From contig NZ_BMLW01000001.1 in NCBI RefSeq assembly GCF_014645515.1, positions 372,001 through 436,000 of the forward strand: a stretch of 64,000 nucleotides of DNA, in the 5' to 3' direction. The translations under genes were made by a program, and so were the position numbers. Source of the DNA: Oceanobacillus neutriphilus. Lineage in GTDB: Bacteria > Bacillota > Bacilli > Bacillales > Amphibacillaceae. This document shows, piece by piece, positions 57,635 through 64,000 of the stretch. The stretch's first letter is position 1. Every line of letters begins with the position of its first letter. The notes beneath the pieces were generated by a model that ran no database searches, was not told the origin of the DNA, and worked only from the letters and a program-made list of their open reading frames with translations.

Positions 57635-58122
57635 TATTTGGTTTTTCCCACTACAAAAGCAAAATATAAATTAAGTGCAGATGTTGCGACTTGTATGTAT
57701 CATTTAAGCCCAGATAAACTGGACATTACTGACTGATCAGCCTTCATTTATAATTTTAGAGCTCCCTCTATTCTTAAAGCTGGTATCTCAGTTGCAATGC
57801 ATTAAAAAAAGCTCGTCTTTTCAGACAAGCTTTAACCTTTTAAACTCCATGTTAAGCATTCTTGGATACTTTGATAAGGGGTAATATTTTTCACTGGTAC
57901 TCAAGATACCGGGCGAATAATACCTCCTAATCTCGAATACCATTTAACACATTTTTAGACTCATAAGGTTTACTATTTTTCTTTTCTGTCTTTTTTTGAG
58001 AACGATTAACAATTTCTATCCGCCTAATTATCTTATGTATAATCTACTAACTTATATATGGGGGGATAATAAAGATAATTAATCCCCCCGCAGTTTCACC
58101 TCTTCGTTTTAAAAACTCCTAT
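57635..58122. other. Gene-free stretch with one leftward terminator
   Basis: This stretch of almost 490 bases holds no gene I can support. A hairpin at 57808-57833 (AAAGCT.GTCT / AGAC.AGCTTT, followed leftward by TTTTTTT) probably ends the lmo0937-type transcript, some 290 bases after its stop, or marks a lost gene. Confidence 0.55.
57804..57833 (-). terminator. Leftward terminator
   Basis: Arms AAAGCTCGTCT (57808-57818) and AGACAAGCTTT (57823-57833), one mismatch; T-run TTTTTTT on the minus strand. Confidence 0.7.
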
Positions 58123-58266
58123 CTAAGGCGCCCGCCCAGTTAAAAGCTTGACAATCAGTATGATTAAAGCCACAACCAGTAATATATGAACAAGATTTCC
58201 GGCTACTCCTCCAATGAAGCCCAGCAGCCATAAAACTAAAATGATAACGATAATCGTCCAAAGCAT
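58123..58266 (-). CDS. lmo0937-family small membrane protein
   Basis: The 47-residue protein begins MLWTIIVIILVLWLLGF, has a GG turn (FIGGVAGNLVH) and a second hydrophobic helix, and ends KLLTGRAP. This is the two-helix pattern of the lmo0937 family, found as stress-induced genes in Listeria and Bacillus; the exact role is unknown. The ATG at 58266 follows GGAGGTCAG. A SigB-type promoter lies 34-59 bases upstream. A 61-codon frame on the same strand (58109-58294) is a shadow of this gene. Confidence 0.85.
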   Translation of the reverse strand: MLWTIIVIILVLWLLGFIGGVAGNLVHILLVVALIILIVKLLTGRAP

Positions 58267-58299
58267 CGTCTGACCTCCTCACTTCTTCTTTCAATTACA

Positions 58300-58325
58300 A
58301 TTCCCCGTTCTTATTTTTTGTAAAC
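58300..58325 (-). promoter_or_regulatory. SigB-type promoter
   Basis: Reading leftward: GTTTAC (58320-58325), 14 bases, GGGAAT (58300-58305). This is close to the SigB consensus GTTTAA-N12-15-GGGTAT and sits correctly before the lmo0937-type gene, consistent with general stress control. Confidence 0.7.
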
Positions 58326-58341
58326 AAAAAGTTTATAATTA

Positions 58342-58388
58342 CGTTGCTTGTCAGAAATGGTGCATATCTCCATTTCTGACAAGCAACG
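58342..58388. repeat. Perfect 19-bp hairpin, role unknown
   Basis: Arms 58342-58360 and 58370-58388 (outer CGTTGCTTGTC / GACAAGCAACG) are completely complementary with a 9-base loop. No full T-run follows at once on either strand. It lies between the divergent SigB-type promoter and the promoter of the antiterminator gene. Confidence 0.75.
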
Positions 58389-58412
58389 AACATAATTTCA
58401 ACTTTTTTAATA

Positions 58413-58441
58413 TTGACAAGTAAGCGTTTTATGTTTAAGAT
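58413..58441 (+). promoter_or_regulatory. Promoter of the antiterminator gene
   Basis: TTGACA (58413-58418), 17 bases, TAAGAT (58436-58441). The spacer contains AGTAAGCGTTTTAT (58419-58432), a weak cre-like match (three positions off), suggesting catabolite control. The RAT and terminator begin about 30 bases downstream. Confidence 0.68.
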
Positions 58442-58474
58442 TTAACTATAATTAAATAATCTAAATTAATCTTT

Positions 58475-58560
58475 GAATTGTAACTGTATCTCACAGGCAA
58501 GATCAAATTAATGTATGGCACTTTATTTAACTGTGCCTATATTAGTTGGTCTTGTTTTTT
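58475..58560 (+). promoter_or_regulatory. RAT antiterminator and terminator before the BglG-type gene
   Basis: The sequence 58475-58504 (ATTGTAACTG ... CAGGCAAGATC) matches the ribonucleic antiterminator bound by LicT/SacT proteins. It overlaps the left arm of a terminator: 58498-58512 pairs with 58541-58554, with an inner stem GGCAC/GTGCC, followed by TTTTTT (58555-58560). The regulator thus seems to control its own transcription by antitermination. Confidence 0.82.
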
Positions 58561-58597
58561 CATTTTTATAGTTTATTGATGGGGAGGTGAATTCATT

Positions 58598-59428
58598 TTG
58601 AAACTTAAGAAAGTTTATAATAATAATGTTGTGCTCGCTGAAAACTCCCGAAATCTGGAGCATATTATTATCGGCAGAGGAATTGCTTTTAATAAGAAGA
58701 TTGGAGATCAAATAGAAGATTCTATGATTGAAAAATTATTTGTTTTGCAATCTGCTCAAACGATGAATAGTTTTTTTAAACTATTAGATGAAATTCCTAT
58801 TAATCACTTAGAGTTGACAAATAGAATGGTAGAAGCTGCTGAAAAAAAATTAGGTGTAAAATTTGATGAGAGTGTCTATATAGGCTTAGCAGACCATATT
58901 ACTTATGCATTAGAAAGAAATAAAAATCATACGAAAATTAAAAATGAGTTGCTATGGGAGATAAAACAATTTTACAAAAAAGAATATGAAGCAGCTTTAG
59001 AATCATTGAAAATCATACATTACTATGAAAATATGATGTTATCTGAAGATGAAGCAGCTTTTATTACACTTCATTTTGTAAATGCCCAACAAAATGGTCA
59101 AGAAATGCAACAGACAGTATGGAGTACAGAAATTATTCATGACATTATAACTATGATACGCTTTCATTTTAAAATGGAGCTCAACGAGGATTCCTCCTAT
59201 TTTTCTCGTTTTGTATTACATTTAAGATTTTTTTTGAGAAGAGTTTTTGCGGGTGAGTTTCCCTCTTCAAAAAATTTCAACTTGCTTGAGGATATTGATA
59301 TAAAATATCCAAAGCTATCTGCTTGTGTTGATAAAATCATAATATATTTAGAAAAACGATTAGAAATAAAAATCCATAATGAAGAGAGATTCTACTTGAT
59401 TCTTCATATTAATCGAATACTTAATTAA
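58598..59428 (+). CDS. BglG/LicT-family transcriptional antiterminator
   Basis: The 276-residue protein has an RNA-binding CAT domain (1-55: KKVYNNNVVLAENS...EHIIIGRGIAFNKKIGD) and two PRDs (about 65-170 and 175-276). PRD1 histidines appear in GLADHITYALER and FITLHFVN; PRD2 has a probable MIRFHFKMEL and ILHINRILN. When the PTS is idle it should be phosphorylated and inactive; in the presence of sugar it would bind RAT and prevent termination. Start: TTG behind GGGGAGGTGA. Targets are the two RAT/terminators nearby. Confidence 0.93.
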   Translation: MKLKKVYNNNVVLAENSRNLEHIIIGRGIAFNKKIGDQIEDSMIEKLFVLQSAQTMNSFFKLLDEIPINHLELTNRMVEAAEKKLGVKFDESVYIGLADHITYALERNKNHTKIKNELLWEIKQFYKKEYEAALESLKIIHYYENMMLSEDEAAFITLHFVNAQQNGQEMQQTVWSTEIIHDIITMIRFHFKMELNEDSSYFSRFVLHLRFFLRRVFAGEFPSSKNFNLLEDIDIKYPKLSACVDKIIIYLEKRLEIKIHNEERFYLILHINRILN

Positions 59429-59436
59429 ATAAATGA

Positions 59437-59509
59437 AAATTGTAACTGTTAAATCAGGCAATACTTAATAAAAGTGATTCTTCACTTTTATTAAGTATTG
59501 CCTTTTTTA
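59437..59509 (+). promoter_or_regulatory. RAT antiterminator and terminator before the PTS IIBCA gene
   Basis: AAATTGTAACTG...CAGGCAATACTT (59437-59466) is a RAT-like sequence overlapping a 21-bp perfect terminator stem (59456-59476 with 59483-59503) followed by TTTTTT. Transcription from the regulator gene into the PTS gene would be stopped here unless the antiterminator binds. Confidence 0.88.
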
Positions 59510-59536
59510 TATAAAAAATTTGGAGGAGGTTTATTT

Positions 59537-61489
59537 ATGGGGAAATTTGATGATCTATCCCATTTTATTATCGAAAATGTTGGTGGAGAAGATAATATTA
59601 TTGGATTAACACATTGTATGACAAGGTTACGTTTTAGTTTAAATGATTACACGCTTGTCAATGAAGCAAAGTTAAAGGAAAACAAAGCGATTGCAACAGC
59701 TCAGAAAGCAGGAGGACAATATCAAGTTGTTATTGGCACTCATGTAGGAGATGTCTATAATTCTATTTTAGAAAAAATAGGAACCCAAAAAACAATTGAA
59801 AATGGGGAAAAGAAGGGAACTATTAACTCCATTATAGAAATAATTACAAAAGTTATAACTCCAGTTTTGGGAGTATTACTCGCATGTGGATTAGTCCAAG
59901 GTGTTCTCATGATACTAACATTCTCCGGCTTATTACAAGAAACCGACGGAGCTTATATTATTCTAAACGCAATGGGACAGTCCATTTTTTATTTTTTCCC
60001 TGTGATTCTTGGTTACACCAGTGCAAAGGCGTTTAAATTAGATCCAGCAATAGGGATTATTATCGGAACAATTCTCGTTTTTCCAGGTATGACGGAGAGC
60101 TTAGCAAGTGGTGACGTACTAAAGACACTTTTTGAAGGATCATTCATATCTACACCTGTTTACCAAACATTCTTTGGTGTCCCTATTATGTTTCCGGCTA
60201 ATGGATATGCATCAACAGTCATTCCGATTATTTTTATTGTGTATTTTGCATCGAAAATCAATCAGTTTTTAAAAAGAAAGATTCCCTCTGTGATGGCTTT
60301 CACGCTGGTTCCTTTTTTAACAATTTTGATTACACTTCCTATTTCTTTATTAATTATTGGACCTATTACAAATATGTTAAGTGAGCTTATTTCAAATGGT
60401 TTTTCCGCACTTTACGGAGTATCAACCATTTTAACATCATTTCTTGTAGCACTTATATATCAACCATTGGTCATTCTTGGATTACATTGGCCGTTAATTA
60501 CATTAGGTATTCAAAATCTGGGCAGTCATGGTTCTGATTATATTTTACCGATGCTATTTACTGCTTCTTTTGCCCAAACCGCTGTTGTAGCAGCTGTATA
60601 TTTTAAAACAAAGTCAAGAGCCCAAAAAGAAATTGCTATTCCAGCATTAATTTCTGCTTTATTCTGTATCATTGAACCTGCAATCTATGGTGTTACACTT
60701 CCAGTAAAAAAACGTTTTGTATTTTCTATGATTGGCGGAGCTATTGGTGGAACTTTTATTTCAATACTGGGAGCTGATTTTTATGCAGGTGTTGTTGGCA
60801 TATTTGGTTTTGTCTCATTTTTAAATCCTAGTGGTGAGTACTCAGGTTTAATTATTTCAATTATTGGCGTACTCATTTCAATGATTATTTCATTCTTATT
60901 GACTTATTTTACTTTTAACGAAGAAGCGGGGCCAGAGGAAGAAAAAAAAATGAAACATGAAGTGTCTGGATTAGGAGAAATTGTTATTCACTCTCCTTTA
61001 AAAGGCAATGTTACAGAGTTAGAAAACGCAACAGACTCTGCCTTTGCAAATGGATTATTAGGAAAGGGGATTTTATTTTATCCAGAAGGAAACCAAATTA
61101 TAGCCCCTTTTGATGGAGAAGTTACAACAATTTTCCCAACAAAGCATGCTGTAGGGATTACAAGTACGGATGGAATAGAAATGCTTATTCATGTTGGAAA
61201 AGATACTGTAAATTTACAAGGAAAATACTTCAAAAAATTAAAAGAACAAGGCGATTTTGTAAGGAAAGGTGAGGCTATTATCGAATTTGAATTAGATGCG
61301 ATTAAGAATGCAGGTTTTAGTGCTGAAACACCGGCAGTCATTACGAATGCAGATCAATATGAAAATATTTTAATTGTAAACTCCGATTTCATTGATTATT
61401 CAGGAGAAATAATGTCAATCCAATTAAAAGAGTATGAAAATAGAAGTCGTATAGGTGATTTAGCGAAGGATGGAGGGAATATGGCTTGA
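59537..61489 (+). CDS. PTS beta-glucoside-type transporter, IIBCA fusion
   Basis: The 650-residue protein has the domain order IIB (1-90, phosphocysteine Cys27 in LTHCMTRLRF), IIC (about 100-470, ten or so membrane segments, with LPMLFTASFAQ and CIIEPAIYGVTLP), and IIA (about 490-640, His537 and phosphorylated His552 in MLIHVGKDTVNL). It is of the BglP/BglF class, used for beta-glucosides, sucrose, trehalose and other sugars. Start: ATG at 59537 behind GGAGGAGG. The stop overlaps the start of the ADP-ribosylglycohydrolase-like gene, so the pair is translated together. No phospho-glycosidase gene is present. Confidence 0.93.
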   Translation: MGKFDDLSHFIIENVGGEDNIIGLTHCMTRLRFSLNDYTLVNEAKLKENKAIATAQKAGGQYQVVIGTHVGDVYNSILEKIGTQKTIENGEKKGTINSIIEIITKVITPVLGVLLACGLVQGVLMILTFSGLLQETDGAYIILNAMGQSIFYFFPVILGYTSAKAFKLDPAIGIIIGTILVFPGMTESLASGDVLKTLFEGSFISTPVYQTFFGVPIMFPANGYASTVIPIIFIVYFASKINQFLKRKIPSVMAFTLVPFLTILITLPISLLIIGPITNMLSELISNGFSALYGVSTILTSFLVALIYQPLVILGLHWPLITLGIQNLGSHGSDYILPMLFTASFAQTAVVAAVYFKTKSRAQKEIAIPALISALFCIIEPAIYGVTLPVKKRFVFSMIGGAIGGTFISILGADFYAGVVGIFGFVSFLNPSGEYSGLIISIIGVLISMIISFLLTYFTFNEEAGPEEEKKMKHEVSGLGEIVIHSPLKGNVTELENATDSAFANGLLGKGILFYPEGNQIIAPFDGEVTTIFPTKHAVGITSTDGIEMLIHVGKDTVNLQGKYFKKLKEQGDFVRKGEAIIEFELDAIKNAGFSAETPAVITNADQYENILIVNSDFIDYSGEIMSIQLKEYENRSRIGDLAKDGGNMA

Positions 61490-62493
61490 CAAACAATAGT
61501 GAATTATTAAGAAGAATAAAAGGTATTTTAATGGGGGGAGCTGTTGGTGATGCTTACGGTATGCCAACAGAATTTTGGACCTATAATCAAATAAGAAGAA
61601 GTTTTCCGAATGGAATAAAAACTTTATTGCCATCTTTAGAAAATCAATTAATTCCAAGGAATTTGCCAGCTGGTTCTATTACTGATGACACAATTAATAC
61701 AGTCATGATTTTAGAATCCATTGTCAAAAACCAAGGGAAATTAAATGCAATGGATTATATTAACCATTTGATAGAGTGGATTTCTAACGCAAAAGATTCC
61801 AAATTAGTTTCTGGCCCCTCAACACTTAAAGCTGTACAAGCAATAAAAAAAGGAGTTCCTGTTAACAATACAGGGTATGGTAATACAACCAATGGTGCAG
61901 CAATGAAAATTTCACCAATCGGTCTTGTATCTGATTATAAGCATTTAGATAAGCTGATGGAAAATGTTTTTGAGATATGTTTACCAACGCATAATACAGA
62001 AATAGCAGTATCAGGAGCATGCGTTGTAGCAGCCTGTATTAGCTATGTTGCTGCTGGTGGAAAAGACATTGATGAAATTTGGGAAATTGCTGTTAGAGTA
62101 GCTGAAGAATCTAAAGGGTATGGAGCTGAATTTCCAAGTCCATCTCTATCCTTCCGAATTCAATATGTGCATAAGATTGTTCATAATTGTATTGAGGAAG
62201 ACGCTATTACACGAATTGTTAACGAGTTGGGGACTGGTGTTGAAACGATTGAATCTATTCCTGCAGTTTTGGCAGTTGTACAGCTTGCTAAGGGAGATCC
62301 AATGAAAGCTGCAAAAATCAGTGCAAGTTTAGGAGCTGATACTGACACTATCGGTGCTATTTCAGCAAGTATTTGTGGAGGGATAACTCCGTTTTTTGAT
62401 GAAGGTGATGTATCGACAATTGAAGAAATCAATTCCTTAGATTTTTCTAAACTTGCGGAGAAAATACTTCCATTCTCACCATATTATACCTAG
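61486..62493 (+). CDS. ADP-ribosylglycohydrolase-family enzyme coupled to PTS
   Basis: The 335-residue protein has the family core: GILMGGAVGDAYGMPTEF (13-30), the first metal site ITDDTINT (Thr66, Asp67, Asp68, Thr69) and the second ASLGADTDTIGAI (Asp285, Asp287). Family members (ARH, DraG) remove ADP-ribose from proteins or hydrolyse other N- or O-ribosides with two magnesium ions. It begins with TTG overlapping the PTS stop (TTGA), behind GGAGGG. Being the only enzyme in this PTS operon, it most probably cleaves the phosphorylated imported glycoside. That would be an unusual role for this fold. Confidence 0.9.
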   Translation: MTNNSELLRRIKGILMGGAVGDAYGMPTEFWTYNQIRRSFPNGIKTLLPSLENQLIPRNLPAGSITDDTINTVMILESIVKNQGKLNAMDYINHLIEWISNAKDSKLVSGPSTLKAVQAIKKGVPVNNTGYGNTTNGAAMKISPIGLVSDYKHLDKLMENVFEICLPTHNTEIAVSGACVVAACISYVAAGGKDIDEIWEIAVRVAEESKGYGAEFPSPSLSFRIQYVHKIVHNCIEEDAITRIVNELGTGVETIESIPAVLAVVQLAKGDPMKAAKISASLGADTDTIGAISASICGGITPFFDEGDVSTIEEINSLDFSKLAEKILPFSPYYT

Positions 62494-62650
62494 ATAGATA
62501 TTTTGATTTTCCGATGAATAAGTGAATTAATCATATACTAACAGGAATAATGGTTAAAAAGCGGTAATTCATTTTAGGGTTGAATACTGCTATTGAATAG
62601 AACTAACTAAGCCGTCTTTTTGAACCACTCAAGTAAGTGAACAATAGGCA

Positions 62651-62695
62651 TGGTACCTCCATCATAAGTTGGTGAAGGTACCACCTTTATTTTAT
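62651..62695 (+). terminator. Probable terminator of the PTS/ADP-ribosylglycohydrolase operon
   Basis: Arms TGGTACCT (62651-62658) and AGGTACCA (62676-62683), with inner CCA/TGG pairs; followed by CCTTTATTTTATT on the plus strand. The 291-base gap to the next gene contains nothing else I can support. Confidence 0.6.
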
Positions 62696-62784
62696 TATCA
62701 CAACATTAGCATCAGGAGAAAATAAATTAATACAAGGTAACCATGTGTTTTTAGTTACTGTATTTGGCTTCTTGATAGCGTATT

Positions 62785-64000
62785 TCAATCCACTTTTTCC
62801 AGTACTCTCTTCCCAATAAGAACAGAAGTCACATGATCTCCGTTCCTTGAAAAATAAATCCTCTCTCCTGTTTCAGCTATAAAATCATTTTCAGATATCG
62901 GGTAAAAGCAAGTAGCGAGCTCATTTCGATTTAAGTAAAGCAAATTATTTTGTATGGATACCGAAGCCTTATTTCCTTCTCCTGATTTATATAATCCAGA
63001 AAAGATACTTAAATCCAATGATTTATCAGACAGCACCTGACTTTTGTTGAATAGCTCTGCTGCCGGTATTTCTAAAATAGTATTTAATACAGAGACTAAT
63101 ATTTTCTCTGCCGGGACATCAGCCATATTAACCAAAATGGAAGCTGATATTCCTTTTTCTCCGATAACTTGAAAATTAGAAGAGACGCCCTTTACACTGC
63201 CTCCATGCCCAAACCGGGTGTATTCTCCGATAGAATTTATTTCAATCCCATAGCCATAATCCCCGCCATTAAGCAAACGAAAAGCAGTTGAAGTCATTTT
63301 TTTGATCATATTCTCTGCTATAATCTTTTTGCCATAGAAATTGCCATTTAAACGCAGCAGCTCTACAAATTTCATTAAATCTTCGGCAGATGTTTTCCAT
63401 GATCCATTCGTATAAATATCACCTACATCCCACCAGGCCGGCGAGTGAAAAACACCTGATTGCTTTTCTTTATAGGCATATAATTCCGTTACATTTTCTT
63501 TATTCGCAATCGACTCAGTAAGGAAAAAGGAATCTTGCATATCGAGCGGGAAAAATAATTTTTCTTCTACATATTTGATAAAAGGTGTTCCGCTAGCCAA
63601 TTCAATTATTTTTTGCAGCATCCCGAACCCTTCATTGGAATAATTAAATACTTTTCCAGGGGGGCCAAGCAATTCGAACTCCATATTGCTTATTTGTTCA
63701 ATCAATTCATCCGCTGTTTGTATGATAGTCTGCTCATCCGGATTCCATTTACCAAATAAAAATTCACCATCCGGATCATTTCTTATACTTCTGATACGGG
63801 CATTGTGAATGGAAGGTAATCCCGGCAATCCGCTGGTATGGGACATAAGGTGTCTGATTTCCAGCTGTTTCGCGTAATCTTCCCTTGGCCATTTCAAATT
63901 GGGCAGCCATTTTATCACCTTATCTGTGCTATTTAATTTACCCTCCTCCTCCAGCATCATAATCGTAAAACATGTCAAAGATTTGGTAATAGAAGCCAGG
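62785..64000 (-). CDS. Beta-lactamase-family serine hydrolase (class C/PBP4*-like), partial
   Basis: The gene runs off the right edge; 405 residues can be read. Visible motifs are SITK (active-site Ser and Lys; SxxK) at 63983-63994, YSNEG (YxN) and HGGS (third motif). A class C-like domain of about 300 residues is followed by a C-terminal lipocalin-like DUF3471-type strand region. Such proteins are D-alanyl carboxypeptidases, esterases or peptidases rather than resistance enzymes. Its start, and thus any signal peptide, lies beyond the window. No neighbour is linked. Confidence 0.85.
   Translation of the reverse strand, partial: LASITKSLTCFTIMMLEEEGKLNSTDKVIKWLPNLKWPREDYAKQLEIRHLMSHTSGLPGLPSIHNARIRSIRNDPDGEFLFGKWNPDEQTIIQTADELIEQISNMEFELLGPPGKVFNYSNEGFGMLQKIIELASGTPFIKYVEEKLFFPLDMQDSFFLTESIANKENVTELYAYKEKQSGVFHSPAWWDVGDIYTNGSWKTSAEDLMKFVELLRLNGNFYGKKIIAENMIKKMTSTAFRLLNGGDYGYGIEINSIGEYTRFGHGGSVKGVSSNFQVIGEKGISASILVNMADVPAEKILVSVLNTILEIPAAELFNKSQVLSDKSLDLSIFSGLYKSGEGNKASVSIQNNLLYLNRNELATCFYPISENDFIAETGERIYFSRNGDHVTSVLIGKRVLEKVD

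Noticed and set aside
58109-58294. 61-codon minus-strand frame
   Set aside because: The overlapping 47-codon frame (58123-58266) has a strong ribosome site, SigB promoter and the lmo0937 pattern; the longer frame is its shadow.

Overview
The window looks like chromosome of a low-GC Gram-positive spore-former relative of the Bacillaceae (Oceanobacillus/Virgibacillus-like; the genus is an inference). The signs are a ComK homologue, a SigB-type promoter in front of an lmo0937-type small membrane protein, a four-repeat PhoP box before an alkaline phosphatase, CcpA cre-like sites, strong AGGAGG ribosome binding sites and frequent TTG starts. No rRNA, tRNA, CRISPR array, insertion sequence or phage gene was seen. 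Most genes lie on the minus strand.

Region 1 (1-9317) is sugar uptake and amino-sugar breakdown: a YesL-type protein (partial), an LplB/YtcP-type ABC importer with its lipoprotein, a ROK kinase, and an AgaS - class II aldolase - LacC operon with a GntR/UTRA regulator. Together the last three convert galactosamine-6-P to triose phosphates through tagatose-6-P. Region 2 (9399-16076) is a mannose-family PTS (IIA, IIB, IIC, IID) with a SIS-domain enzyme, a PRD regulator and a YitT protein. Region 3 (16190-23460) is mixed: two lipoproteins, PhoP-type alkaline phosphatase, a PP2C-like phosphatase, and a divergent drug-efflux/TetR pair. Region 4 (23467-30548) is a split transketolase - TRAP transporter - SDR operon with a near-consensus promoter and a palindromic operator, plus a separate FAD amine/amino acid oxidoreductase. 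Region 5 (30632-32145) holds comK and small genes.

Region 6 (32257-38027) is a second mannose-family PTS, linked to a CX5R tyrosine-type phosphatase and a regulator whose PRDs have lost their histidines. Region 7 (38408-39900) pairs a ketosteroid-isomerase homologue with a hydroxysteroid-dehydrogenase-like SDR. Region 8 (39961-47455) is a hydantoin/dihydropyrimidine-type operon: YheO/DauR-like regulator, RidA, SDR, NCS1 permease, M20 carbamoylase, cyclic amidase, epimerase. Region 9 (47596-57634) is an atypical SDR followed by a peptidoglycan-sugar salvage cluster: RpiR/MurR regulator, cytosolic NagZ, cellobiose-family PTS IIA/IIB/IIC, MupG, a PIG-L protein with an altered active site, a double GNAT protein, and MurQ.

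Region 10 (58123-62493) holds the SigB-type small gene, then a BglG/LicT-type antiterminator with its own RAT/terminator, a second RAT/terminator, a beta-glucoside-type PTS IIBCA, and a translationally coupled ADP-ribosylglycohydrolase-family enzyme in place of the usual phospho-glycosidase. A partial beta-lactamase-family hydrolase runs off the right edge. In all there are four PTS systems of three families in 64 kb, each with its own regulator and palindrome or RAT switch, so the window reads as a carbohydrate and nitrogen scavenging island. The most likely new biology is the PTS/ADP-ribosylglycohydrolase pair, followed by the PTS/tyrosine-phosphatase operon and the modified MurNAc salvage cluster.
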